This document shows positions 17,085 through 25,564 of a stretch of 64,000 nt of DNA, one piece after another. Under the pieces are notes generated by a model. The model ran no database searches, was not told the origin of the DNA, and saw only the letters and a program-made list of their open reading frames with translations. A program made the position numbers and the translations under genes. Location of the stretch: assembly GCA_963792485.1 (NCBI GenBank), contig CAWBWL010000007.1, forward strand, positions 186,001 through 250,000. Direction: 5' to 3'. Positions within the stretch are counted from its first letter, which is position 1. Each line of letters begins with the position of its first letter. The stretch comes from JANOYJ01 sp963792485 (GTDB taxonomy: Bacteria > Pseudomonadota > Alphaproteobacteria > Rhizobiales > Rhizobiaceae).

Positions 17085-18031
17085 AACGCCTGTGTCGAAG
17101 CCCCGCCCGCATCCGTCTTTAAAAACGCCTCGCCGCATTCCTTCGACAGCGCCCGCACCCGCTGGATATAGCTCGCCCGCTCCGTCACCGAGATGACGCC
17201 GCGCGCGTCGAGCAGGTTGAAGGCGTGGCTGGCCTTGATGCACTGGTCATAGGCGGGCAGGACCATTTTGTGGCGCGGATCATTGGCGTTCGCGCCCGGC
17301 GCCCCGGCGGCAAGCAGCGCCTTGCACTCGTTCTCGGCGTCCACAAAATGCCGCAACAGCGTCTCAGTGTTGGCGAACTCGAAATTATGCCGCGAATATT
17401 CCTGCTCTGCCTGCAGGAAGACATCGCCATAGGTGACTTTCTCATCACCCTCAAGGCCGTTGAAATTCAGGTCATAGACATTGTCGACGCCCTGCACATA
17501 CATGGCGAGGCGCTCCAGCCCATAGGTCAACTCGCCCGCGACGGGCGCGCATTCAATGCCGCAGACCTGCTGGAAATAGGTGAACTGCGAGACCTCCATC
17601 CCGTCGCACCAGCACTCCCAGCCCAGCCCCCAGGCGCCGAGCGTCGGGCTTTCCCAATCGTCCTCGACAAAGCGGATGTCATGCAGCAGCGGGTCAACGC
17701 CGATGGCGGCGAGCGAGCCGAGATACAGCTCCTGAAGATTGGACGGGTTCGGTTTCAGGATCACCTGATACTGGTAATAATGCTGCAGCCGGTTCGGGTT
17801 CTCGCCATAGCGCCCGTCCTTGGGGCGCCGCGACGGCTGCACATAAGCGGCTTTCCATGGCTTTGGCCCAAGCGCGCGCAAAGTGGTCGCCGGATGAAAC
17901 GTCCCTGCCCCGACCTCCATGTCATAAGGCTGCAGAATGACGCAGCCATGGTCCGCCCAATAGCGGTGGAGCGTCAGGATCAGGCCCTGGAACGAGCGGG
18001 AGGGGTGGTTGGAGTGAACGTTGTCAAGCAT
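17081..18031 (-). CDS. glyQ: Glycyl-tRNA synthetase alpha subunit
   Basis: Catalytic alpha subunit of alpha2beta2 glycyl-tRNA synthetase, which charges tRNA-Gly. At 316 residues it has the expected length. Class II signatures are visible: RSFQGLILTLHRYWADHGCV, QPYDMEVGAGTFHP, the motif-2 region QPSRRPKDGRYGENPNRLQH, and GLERLAMYVQGVDNVYDL. I choose ATG 18031, which starts MLDNVHSNHPSRSF. Its first codons overlap the end of the NYN gene (ATGCTTGA). In this window glyQ is separated from glyS by about 2.4 kb of other genes, all of the larger ones on the same strand. Confidence 0.96.
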   Translation of the reverse strand: MLDNVHSNHPSRSFQGLILTLHRYWADHGCVILQPYDMEVGAGTFHPATTLRALGPKPWKAAYVQPSRRPKDGRYGENPNRLQHYYQYQVILKPNPSNLQELYLGSLAAIGVDPLLHDIRFVEDDWESPTLGAWGLGWECWCDGMEVSQFTYFQQVCGIECAPVAGELTYGLERLAMYVQGVDNVYDLNFNGLEGDEKVTYGDVFLQAEQEYSRHNFEFANTETLLRHFVDAENECKALLAAGAPGANANDPRHKMVLPAYDQCIKASHAFNLLDARGVISVTERASYIQRVRALSKECGEAFLKTDAGGASTQAL

Positions 18032-18932
18032 TGGTTTCAGTTTGGATTGCGGGCACTTCGATCTCGTTATCAATTCGCTCTTTAGCTGCTTTTCGAAAAT
18101 GCGACCTCAAAATTTTGAGCTCAGCTTGGTCCAATTCTCGACCTAGCCGTGTTCGAACCAGTCTTAGAAGGCGTTTGTCTGTGTCTTGGGGGACGCCGCG
18201 CTCTGTTTGCCAAAATGCGCTGAGTCCCTGCAGTTCAGGAACTGTGAGTTCTGATGAGCCTTGCAACGCCGCCTGCTCTATTGTGCGGGTACTTTCGTCT
18301 AATGTGGCGTTCGGGCGAACTGGTCGGGCCGCGTTGCCATCTGAAGTCGACTTTGTCACTCTTGCGGCAACAGGCACTTCTGCTTGTTCCGGACGAACTG
18401 CCAAGAAACCTCCGATCAGATCGGGCATCCACTCGGTTGTTGTGTCTGCTTCCTGCATCAGAAGGCGCGACTGTGATCCCCTTGATGGATGCAGACCGAG
18501 CAGATGTACCCGCACTCCGTAGGTCTGCGCAATTTGAACCCCTACGCGAATATCCTCATCACCCGACAGCAATAACGCATCAGATATGGACTTTTGTCTC
18601 GCCAGCTCAATCAAGTCGGTGACAATTAGAGAATCAACGCCTTTCTGCTGACCATGGCTGTTAATAAGCCCAAGCCGCAGCTTCACGTCATCGCTCTCAG
18701 CCAGAAGCGATTGATCGTTGTTGGGCCTTCCTGACGCTGTAAGTCCGTCATACCAATAGATGCGAAGTAGAGTGCAGGATGGCGCTTTTTTAAGTGCCAG
18801 GGCCTTTAGGAGGTCAATCACGGCGACCGGATCAAGTGACAGTACTGACCTTGATTTCTTGCCGTCGGAGATCGCGGTGCTGCCTTGGGCAAACAGGTAA
18901 CCTGCGTCGACAAACACGGCCACCCTATTCAT
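18024..18932 (-). CDS. NYN-domain (PIN-like) putative RNase
   Basis: A 302-residue protein with an N-terminal NYN domain. AVFVDAGYLFAQG carries the first acidic site, GVDSLIVTDLIELA the second, and DALLLSGDEDIRVGVQIAQ the third and fourth acidic positions, as in LabA/DUF88-type nucleases. The remaining C-terminal part holds a Thr/Pro/Arg-rich linker and a helical tail (LLRLVRTRLGRELDQAELK). ATG 18932 has a strong GGGGGTGAG upstream. The gene is clearly poorer in GC (about 50% in a sampled line) than glyQ, which it overlaps by eight bases. Lateral acquisition ahead of glyQ is a reasonable inference. Confidence 0.75.
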   Translation of the reverse strand: MNRVAVFVDAGYLFAQGSTAISDGKKSRSVLSLDPVAVIDLLKALALKKAPSCTLLRIYWYDGLTASGRPNNDQSLLAESDDVKLRLGLINSHGQQKGVDSLIVTDLIELARQKSISDALLLSGDEDIRVGVQIAQTYGVRVHLLGLHPSRGSQSRLLMQEADTTTEWMPDLIGGFLAVRPEQAEVPVAARVTKSTSDGNAARPVRPNATLDESTRTIEQAALQGSSELTVPELQGLSAFWQTERGVPQDTDKRLLRLVRTRLGRELDQAELKILRSHFRKAAKERIDNEIEVPAIQTETNA

Positions 18933-18950
18933 ACTCACCCCCAAAATAGC

Positions 18951-18972
18951 GAAGGCTCCCTCAGGAGCCTTC
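18951..18972. terminator. Hairpin between the TPR gene and the NYN gene
   Basis: GAAGGCTCC and GGAGCCTTC form a perfect 9-bp stem with loop CTCA, 19 bases before the NYN start codon. On the plus strand it is followed by TTATG, on the minus strand by GCTATTTTG, so the U-run is weak. It may end transcription from the TPR gene upstream or act as a leader hairpin for the NYN-glyQ message. Confidence 0.45.
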
Positions 18973-19099
18973 TTATGCCGACGTAGCCCTATGGTGTAAC
19001 GGGATCCGCCGGAGTGCCAACTATATACCACTTGGGAGTGCTTGGTTCAAGTACCTAGCGTATGTCCTGAACCTTTCTCAACCATCAAAGGCCCAACAG

Positions 19100-20836
19100 T
19101 CACTTGCCCGCATTCGCCTCCGCCACAAGCGGTTCGCCCGCGGCAAGCTTTGCCTTGATCTTGGACAGATCAGGCTCTTCCGGCTTGCCGTCGAGCGCGT
19201 GCTGCCACTGGAAGCGGGCTTCGAGCTTGCGGCCAACGCGCCAATAGGAATCGCCCAGATGATCATTGATGGTCGCGTCTTCCGGGCGCAGCTTGATGGC
19301 GCGCTCGAGTTCGCGCACCGCGTCGTCAAACTTGCCGAGCCGGTAATACGCCCAGCCGAGCAAATCCACGATATAGCCGTCATCGGGCCGCAACTCGACC
19401 GCCTTGCGGATCATGTCGAGCGCTTCACTCAGATTCTTGTTCTGGTCGACGTATGAATAGCCGAGATAGTTGAGCACCTGCGGCTGGTTCGGATACAATT
19501 CCAGCGCCTTGCGGAAACTGTCCTCGGCTTTCGGCCAGATATCCTGCTGCTCAAAGGCGATGCCGCGCTGATAGAAAATGTTCCAATGGCTGCGCAGCGG
19601 CGTGGTAATGGCTGCAACTGCGCGGTCATAGACGGCGCCGGCGGATTTGAAATCCTTCTTCGCCCCATACACGCCGCCAAGCGCCAGATATCCGCGCGTG
19701 TCGGTCGGATCTTGATCAAGCAGCGCGGTCAATTGCTTGACCGCCTCATCCTGCTTGTCGAGATCAGCCAGATTGAGCCCGGTCTGCAATTGCGCAGCGC
19801 GGCTGAACGGCGATTGCGGCGGCACGAGCTTGTAGAGATCAATTGCCTGCGCCTGCTGGTTCATGTCTTCGGCAAGTCCGGCCAATTGAATGAGCGTCAC
19901 ATCCGCGTTCGGGCGCGCGGCAAGCGCAAGCTGCAAATAGAGCGTGGAGAACGCCTCCGAGCCCTCGCGGCGGATCGCCGTGCCGAGCCCGAACAGCACT
20001 TCGGCGACGCCCTCGCGCGGGCTGCCTATCATGGGCGGCACAGCAGCGCTTTCGCTCACCGCCTTGCGCAGCGCCTTCAGCGACGGACGTTCCGGGGCAA
20101 AGTCATCTCCCCTGTCCAGCACACCGAGCGCCATGTCCTTCTTGCCGAGCCGCGCCTTCAAGCCGGCATAAGACTCAATGAGCCGCAGCCACGCCTCCGG
20201 CGCAGCGCTCGCGTCCGGGCTGTCGAGCGCATCCTGATAGGCCGTCTCGGCCGCGTCAGTGCGCCCGGCCGCGTCAAGGATCAGCGCCTTATGGATGCGC
20301 TTGAACAGATCATACCAGTCCGGACCCTGCAGGTCTGCAATCGTCTTCAGCGCGCCATCCGTGTCCTTTGCGCCCTGCTTGACCCAGGCCATCATCAGAT
20401 TGGAGATCAGCCGGTCAAGATCACTTTGCAGCGACAGCTTCAACAGCGCTTCGGCCTGGATATAATCGGACTTGTTGACGGCATTGACCGCAAGCGCGAC
20501 GCGCGAATAGCGCTCAATTTCCGGCACAGCCTTCAGCCGCTCCGCATAAGGCAGCGCCCGCTCGAAATCGCCCTTGGTGAGCAGCGCGACCATCAAATTC
20601 TTCTGAAACTCGGTATTGCCCGGATCAAACCCCAGCGCCTGCTCATAAAAAGCAATCGCCGCGTCAAAATCATTATCGCCTTGAGCCACCTGCGCCGACA
20701 GGATCGCGCCCGAGAGCGAGGAGGCCTTGACCGGCGTCTGGGTGTCAGCTGCCGCAGGAGCAGCCGCGTGACCGGCACTGGCAATAGCTAGCACAAAGCC
20801 GCTCACACACAAAACTTGGACTAATCGCTTCAGCAT
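19100..20836 (-). CDS. Exported tetratricopeptide-repeat protein
   Basis: A 578-residue protein with a signal peptide (MLKRLVQVLCVSGFVLAIAS, cleavage after GHAA) followed by TPR repeats along most of its length. Clear repeats include FDAAIAFYEQALGFDPGNTE, WPKAEDSFRKALELYPNQPQ, LSEALDMIRKAVELRPDDGY and FDDAVRELERAIKLRPEDAT. Such periplasmic TPR proteins are scaffolds for protein-protein contacts; no partner is evident. I take ATG 20836, which leaves a proper signal peptide at the N-terminus; the frame is open 32 codons further upstream. A hairpin follows before the NYN gene. Confidence 0.85.
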   Translation of the reverse strand: MLKRLVQVLCVSGFVLAIASAGHAAAPAAADTQTPVKASSLSGAILSAQVAQGDNDFDAAIAFYEQALGFDPGNTEFQKNLMVALLTKGDFERALPYAERLKAVPEIERYSRVALAVNAVNKSDYIQAEALLKLSLQSDLDRLISNLMMAWVKQGAKDTDGALKTIADLQGPDWYDLFKRIHKALILDAAGRTDAAETAYQDALDSPDASAAPEAWLRLIESYAGLKARLGKKDMALGVLDRGDDFAPERPSLKALRKAVSESAAVPPMIGSPREGVAEVLFGLGTAIRREGSEAFSTLYLQLALAARPNADVTLIQLAGLAEDMNQQAQAIDLYKLVPPQSPFSRAAQLQTGLNLADLDKQDEAVKQLTALLDQDPTDTRGYLALGGVYGAKKDFKSAGAVYDRAVAAITTPLRSHWNIFYQRGIAFEQQDIWPKAEDSFRKALELYPNQPQVLNYLGYSYVDQNKNLSEALDMIRKAVELRPDDGYIVDLLGWAYYRLGKFDDAVRELERAIKLRPEDATINDHLGDSYWRVGRKLEARFQWQHALDGKPEEPDLSKIKAKLAAGEPLVAEANAGK

Positions 20837-21454
20837 GGTTTCTCGCCCTGATTCCCGGTACCCCCAGTCTATCGCAACAGACTGGTTAAGAATGGTTTTT
20901 TTGAGGGTGAGCCGCGTCTTGCGAAAAGCCAACGATTTGGCTTTTCGAGCGGCGAACGCCCGGAGCCATAGCGAAGGGTGGGAGCGTTATCCCATCACAA
21001 GCATTTTCTCCGTCCGCAGCGCCGGGATTGCGGCTCGCCGGCAGATTTGCCGGTGGACCGGGCGGCAAGAGCGAGTCGATCACATCGTCCTCCAAACTCC
21101 GCGCCCGGCGCCCCTCTGTCCTGCCTGACGGGCGGCCCGGCGCCAGGCGCCCCTCTCTGTCACTTCGTGACATCTCTCCCGCGAGGGGAGAGATCGGCGC
21201 TCCGCCGCTTTCCCCTTTTCTTGCACTGTTGAAGGAAGAGGGAATGCCGTGACGCGAGCGATCTCTCCCCCTGCGGGAGAGATGTCCGACAGGACAGAGA
21301 GGGGCGCCTCGCTCCGGGGTTTCGTATTCCGTGAATCCCCAAATCCGGGGATGGAATCACGAATGCGCCCAGCAAAATCAACGCCCTTCAAAAATACTCA
21401 TCCTACATCCCCAGACTTGCCCCATAATCCGCCCCGTGTGTGGAAAGGCAGGGC
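20837..21454. other. Repeat-filled intergenic region, 618 bp
   Basis: No gene is visible between the divergent TPR and hypothetical genes. It holds a perfect 11-bp hairpin at 20922-20947 (CGAAAAGCCAA / TTGGCTTTTCG), a smaller hairpin CCGGCAGATTTGCCGG near 21040, and a truncated end of the MITE-like repeat at about 21107-21130. The full MITE-like copy at 21145-21309 follows. Promoters for both flanking genes should lie at its two edges. Confidence 0.7.
21145..21309. repeat. MITE-like palindromic repeat, copy 2
   Basis: About 165 bp, beginning AGGCGCCCCTCTCTGTCACT and ending with the inverse AGAGAGGGGCGCCT. It matches copy 1 (10357-10520) nearly base for base through the interior phrase TTTCTTGCACTGTTGAAGGA and the right arm. 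The left arm differs locally: TCACTTCGTGACATC replaces TCCTGCCGGACATC. Another partial left end (GGCGCCCCTCTGTCCTGCCT) lies just upstream, suggesting a second, eroded insertion. Confidence 0.85.
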
Positions 21455-22210
21455 ATGTCGGATATTGACTGGAAAGGGGTGATTGAGCGGCAGTCGCGGG
21501 ACTTGTTCTTTGTCATGACAGAGATGTTCTTCATGGCCGGTCTCAACAAGGGTGTGCCGGTGACGGTGCTGACGCGGCGCATTTACCGGCGTATCTTGAT
21601 CCTGCTGCGCCCGGCTGAAGCGGCGCTGCGCCGGCTGATCATCATCGCCGCGCGCGGCATTGTGCTGAAGGTCAGGCCCAGCGGCCCGTTCCCGAAGGAA
21701 CTGGCGGCGAAGCTGAAGAAGATGGAGCGGGCTTCGGATGCGGCTTCGGATACGGCGTCGGATAAAGCGGGGCGCATTCCGGTGTTCAATCTGATCGAGC
21801 CGCTCAAGCATTTCGCCCGGCCCGGCGGACGCAAGCCGTTTCAGGGCAGGCCCACCTCGTTTCCGCGCATCAGCGTTCCGGGCTGGTCCACACCGTATTT
21901 TCCGCCCGAACCCGTTCCCCTCACCGGCGAGGATCCGATCAATGCCGCGCGGCTCATCCGGCGCATCACCGCGTTCAAACACGCGCTGGCAACGCTGCCC
22001 AAACAGGCGCGGCGCTATGTGCGCTGGCGCGGCAAGATGTTACTCGAAATCCGCAAACTCACCGCGCGCAAACGCGGCTCGCGCATCTCCACCATCCGTC
22101 CCGGCTATCCGCTGGGCCATCGCAAGAAACAGATCCATGAGGTTGACCGGGTCCTCAGCGACTGCTGCTATTTTCTGCGCGAGCTGCGGAAGGAGCAGGA
22201 TACGTCGTAA
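21455..22210 (+). CDS. Conserved hypothetical protein, basic C-terminal half
   Basis: A 251-residue soluble protein whose family I cannot name. The N-terminal third is helical (SRDLFFVMTEMFFMAGLNKG, then LLRPAEAALRRLIIIAARGI). A Pro-rich middle contains RPTSFPRISVPGWSTPYFPP. The C-terminal part is strongly basic and helical (ALATLPKQARRYVRWRGKM). The pattern is familiar from uncharacterised rhizobial proteins. ATG 21455 follows GGAAAGGCAGGGC; a GTG five codons upstream is also possible. It is followed by the convergent sdhE gene about 110 bases away. Confidence 0.7.
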   Translation: MSDIDWKGVIERQSRDLFFVMTEMFFMAGLNKGVPVTVLTRRIYRRILILLRPAEAALRRLIIIAARGIVLKVRPSGPFPKELAAKLKKMERASDAASDTASDKAGRIPVFNLIEPLKHFARPGGRKPFQGRPTSFPRISVPGWSTPYFPPEPVPLTGEDPINAARLIRRITAFKHALATLPKQARRYVRWRGKMLLEIRKLTARKRGSRISTIRPGYPLGHRKKQIHEVDRVLSDCCYFLRELRKEQDTS

Positions 22211-22318
22211 GGGGCATGGAGCTCCGCTTCATCAATCACTCCACGAATGGCTGGCGCTGCCGCAGCGCCGGCCCCGTTGGCGCGCGCCGTTGCGAGAGCG
22301 GCCCGGATGGGCCAAAAC

Positions 22319-22612
22319 TCAAGAGATTTTTACTGTATCCAATTGGTTTTGCTTGATTTTACCAATCAAAGGCGTGTGCCATTCCTGAGGCGTCTCCACC
22401 TCCCCCGTGAACCATTGAATCAGATCGCGGTCGTCAATTTTCAAAAGCGCGCCAAATTCCGACAGCTCGGCCTCGCTCAATCCCTCCAGCTCCCGATCCG
22501 CAAAATGTCCCAGAATAAGGTCCAATTCCTTGATGCCGCGGTGCCAGGCGCGAAATTTCAGCTTGCGCCGCGTCAAGTCAAGTTCAGCGCTGGAAAGCGG
22601 GTTGCCGGTCAT
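22319..22612 (-). CDS. sdhE: FAD assembly factor SdhE (SDH5 family)
   Basis: A 97-residue protein that helps attach FAD covalently to the succinate dehydrogenase flavoprotein. The defining N-terminal segment RRKLKFRAWHRGIKELDLIL contains the conserved RGxxE motif. It is followed by the family's acidic helices (ELSEFGALLKIDDRDLIQWF) and TGEVETPQEW. Here RGIKE fills the flavinylation-critical RGxxE position. It is transcribed divergently from recG, 95 bases apart, a gene order also common in other alphaproteobacteria. Confidence 0.94.
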   Translation of the reverse strand: MTGNPLSSAELDLTRRKLKFRAWHRGIKELDLILGHFADRELEGLSEAELSEFGALLKIDDRDLIQWFTGEVETPQEWHTPLIGKIKQNQLDTVKIS

Positions 22613-22707
22613 GTCGCGATGCCAATCAAAGGAGGTTAGGCTCTATAGCGTGGGAAACCACGCCTGTCAGCCTTGCCGCCCGCGTCTTGTCAGGTCATCT
22701 TGGCGCC

Positions 22708-24813
22708 ATGCGACCCGATATCCTCAATCCGCTATTCGTTGGCATCTCCGCGCTTGATGGCGTCGGGCCAAAGGTGGCGCTGATGTTTGCCCGCCTGCTC
22801 GGCAGCGGCGACGGTACCGAGCCGCGCATTGTCCGCCTGATCACCCATCTTCCCCACGCCGTGATCGACCGGCGCAAGCAGCCCGGCATCGCATTTTCGC
22901 CGGAGGGCGCGATTGTGACCCTGAAGGTGCGCGTTGACCGCCATCAGCCCGCCCCGCGCGGCAAGGCCAATGCCCCCTACCGCGTTTTTGTCCATGACGA
23001 GACTGGCGAGCTTGGCCTCACCTTCTTTCACATGAAGCAGCCATGGGTCGAGAAAATGCTGCCCATCGGCGAGACCGTCATCGTCAGCGGCAAGATGGAA
23101 TGGTTCAACGGCCGCCCGACCATGGTTCATCCGGATTACATCACCCCCGAAAGCGGCCTCGACGCCCTGCCCCTGGTCGAGCCGGTCTACCGGATGAGCG
23201 AAGGCCTGTCGCCGAAAACCATCCGCAAGGCCATGGGCCAGGCCTTGGCACGCGTGCCGGACATGCCGGAATGGATGGACAGCGCGCTTGCCAAAAAACA
23301 CTCCTTTCAGCCGTTCAAATCCGCCTTGAGGGCCGCGCATCAGCCTGCCGATCCCATTGATATCGATCCGCAATCCGCCGCCCGCCGCCGCCTCGCTTTT
23401 GATGAACTGCTCGCCGGCCAATTATCGCTGGCGCTGGTCCGGTCAAAAATCCGCAAGGTTCCGGGCAAGGCGCTCACTGGCGACGGCATGATCCGGGCGC
23501 GGCTGAAGCGGGCAATCCCCTATGAGCTGACCTCATCCCAACAGATTGCGCTCGCCGAAATCGCGGCGGACCTGTCAAAACCCGACCGCATGCTGCGGCT
23601 TCTCCAAGGCGATGTCGGCTCCGGCAAAACCGTGGTTGCCCTGTTTGCCATGGCCCAAGCCGCCGAGGCCGGGGGCCAGTCCGTGCTGATGGCCCCGACC
23701 GAAATCCTCGCCCGCCAGCATTTGAAAACAATTTCTCCGCTCGCGGAAGCTTGTGGCATGCGGGCGGCAATCCTGACCGGCAATGAAAAAGGCCGCGAGC
23801 GCGAGGAAATCCTGAACCACCTAGCAAGCGGCGATATCGATATACTGATCGGCACGCATGCGGTCTTTCAGGAGGGAGTCATCTACCGCGACCTCGCCTT
23901 TGTCGTGATCGATGAGCAGCACCGGTTCGGCGTGCAGCAGCGCCTGCAGCTCGCCGCCAAGGGCAGCGCGCCACATATGCTGGTCATGTCCGCCACCCCT
24001 ATTCCGCGCACGCTGGTCCTGACGGCTTTTGGCGAAATGGATGTGTCCAAACTCACCGAAAAGCCTGCCGGACGCCAGCCGATCAAGACAGTGACCGTCC
24101 CCCATGAGCGGCTGGACGAGATCATCGGACGGATCGAACATGCCGTGCGCGAGGGCGGCAAGGCGTACTGGGTTTGCCCCCTGGTTGAGGAAAGCGAAGA
24201 AAGCGACGCCACCGCTGCGGTCGAACGTTTTGAAGCGCTGAAGCAGAATTTTGGCCATAAGGTCGACCTTGTTCACGGCCGGATGACAACAATTGAGAAA
24301 GACAAGGCCCTGAACGGTTTTCGCGATGGAACATCCAGAGTTCTAGTCGCGACCACTGTGGTCGAAGTCGGCGTTGATGTGCCGGACGCGACGATCATGG
24401 TGATTGAACACGCCGAGCGCTTTGGCCTGGCGCAGCTGCACCAATTGCGCGGCCGGGTCGGGCGCGGCGACCAGGCCTCCACCTGCGTTCTTCTCTACAA
24501 GGGCCCGCTCAGTGAGACCGCCCATGCGCGCCTCGCAATCCTGCGGGAAACCGAGGACGGCTTCCGCATTGCCGAGGAGGATCTGCGCCTGCGTGGCGAA
24601 GGCGAGCTTCTGGGCACACGCCAGTCCGGCATGCCGGCTTTCCGCATGGCCGATCTGTCGGCGCATGGCGATTTGCTGGAGATAGCCCGCAATGACGCGC
24701 GCTACATTGTTGAAACCGATCCGGAACTCACCAGCGGACGCGGCCAGGCACTCAGGGTTTTGCTTTACCTGTTCGAGCGCGACGAGGCGGTGCGCTTACT
24801 GCGCGCCGGCTAG
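22708..24813 (+). CDS. recG: ATP-dependent DNA helicase RecG
   Basis: Branch-migration helicase that regresses stalled replication forks and processes Holliday junctions. The 701 residues include the N-terminal wedge/OB domain (EMRVHDETGELGLTFFH-like region around 100-115). Superfamily-2 motifs are present: LLQGDVGSGKTVVALFA (I), VIDEQHRFGVQQR (II), MSATPIPRT (III), VATTVVEVGVDVPDATIMVI (V) and HQLRGRVGRG (VI). ATG 22708 starts MRPDILNPLFVGI. The last 18 bases overlap the convergent DUF502 gene. Confidence 0.96.
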   Translation: MRPDILNPLFVGISALDGVGPKVALMFARLLGSGDGTEPRIVRLITHLPHAVIDRRKQPGIAFSPEGAIVTLKVRVDRHQPAPRGKANAPYRVFVHDETGELGLTFFHMKQPWVEKMLPIGETVIVSGKMEWFNGRPTMVHPDYITPESGLDALPLVEPVYRMSEGLSPKTIRKAMGQALARVPDMPEWMDSALAKKHSFQPFKSALRAAHQPADPIDIDPQSAARRRLAFDELLAGQLSLALVRSKIRKVPGKALTGDGMIRARLKRAIPYELTSSQQIALAEIAADLSKPDRMLRLLQGDVGSGKTVVALFAMAQAAEAGGQSVLMAPTEILARQHLKTISPLAEACGMRAAILTGNEKGREREEILNHLASGDIDILIGTHAVFQEGVIYRDLAFVVIDEQHRFGVQQRLQLAAKGSAPHMLVMSATPIPRTLVLTAFGEMDVSKLTEKPAGRQPIKTVTVPHERLDEIIGRIEHAVREGGKAYWVCPLVEESEESDATAAVERFEALKQNFGHKVDLVHGRMTTIEKDKALNGFRDGTSRVLVATTVVEVGVDVPDATIMVIEHAERFGLAQLHQLRGRVGRGDQASTCVLLYKGPLSETAHARLAILRETEDGFRIAEEDLRLRGEGELLGTRQSGMPAFRMADLSAHGDLLEIARNDARYIVETDPELTSGRGQALRVLLYLFERDEAVRLLRAG

Positions 24814-25473
24814 CGCCTTCTTCATGTCGGCTTTCGCCTGATCGGCCAAAGCCTTTGTTTTGGCATGATATTCCGGCGCGACCATGCCAACGGAAATCAA
24901 CAGCTTTGCCGCATCTTCCACCGACATGGACAAGGGAATGATCTCCGAGCGCGGCACATAGACGAGATAGCCGGTTGTCGGATTGGGCGTGCAGGGAAGA
25001 AACACCGGCACGGTTTCATATTTCTCATCCAGCAAGGCCGAAACTTCCGATTTGACATTGCCGCCAATGAACACCAGCGACCACAAATCCTTGCGCGGAT
25101 ATTCGAGCAGACCCACCTTCTTGAACATGCTCTCCTTGTTGGACAGCACCGTCTCGAATATCTGCTTCAGCGCCTTGTAAACGCCGCGCACCAAAGGCGT
25201 GCGGTCAAGAAGGTGCTCGCCATAGCGGACAATCGAGCGTCCGACGATATTGGCCGCGAGAAACCCGACTATGGTGATGACAAAAGTCGCTACGAGAATG
25301 CCAAAGCCCGGAATGGCGACGGGCAGATAGGTGTCGGGATTGTAGACGTCCGGCAGATAAGGCTTCACCCAGCCATCCACCCATCCGATCATGGATTTGA
25401 CAAGGTATGCGGTGATCGCAAGCGGGGCGCAGATGATGAGCCCGGTCAGGAAATAGTTTCGAAGCCGCAGCAT
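24796..25473 (-). CDS. DUF502 family inner-membrane protein
   Basis: A 225-residue membrane protein of the DUF502 family, function unknown. The N-terminus LRLRNYFLTGLIICAPLAIT is the usual family start. Two transmembrane helices follow, the second GILVATFVITIVGFLAANIV. The soluble domain shows LLDRTPLVRGVYKALKQIFE, GYLVYVPRSEIIPLSMSVED and a charged helical tail. I take ATG 25473; a TTG ten codons upstream is possible. It is convergent with recG and overlaps its 3' end. Confidence 0.85.
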   Translation of the reverse strand: MLRLRNYFLTGLIICAPLAITAYLVKSMIGWVDGWVKPYLPDVYNPDTYLPVAIPGFGILVATFVITIVGFLAANIVGRSIVRYGEHLLDRTPLVRGVYKALKQIFETVLSNKESMFKKVGLLEYPRKDLWSLVFIGGNVKSEVSALLDEKYETVPVFLPCTPNPTTGYLVYVPRSEIIPLSMSVEDAAKLLISVGMVAPEYHAKTKALADQAKADMKKALAGAQ

Positions 25474-25564
25474 GCGGAAATAGCCCCAGTTGATCTGCCC
25501 CAATTATGAGGCGTTTGCGGCTTTCTTACAGGAGACGCGCGCGCCTCACCATTCAAATTTCGAC

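Noticed and set aside
18975..19060. Possible tRNA (contains GGTTCAAGTACC, like a T-arm)
   Set aside because: I could not form an acceptor stem or a proper anticodon arm around it.
19586..20791. 401-codon open frame antisense to the TPR gene
   Set aside because: Arg/Leu-rich with no domain; the opposite strand has clear TPR repeats and a signal peptide.
20922..20947. Terminator between the divergent TPR and hypothetical genes
   Set aside because: The hairpin is perfect but no T-run follows on either strand, and it lies upstream of both genes.
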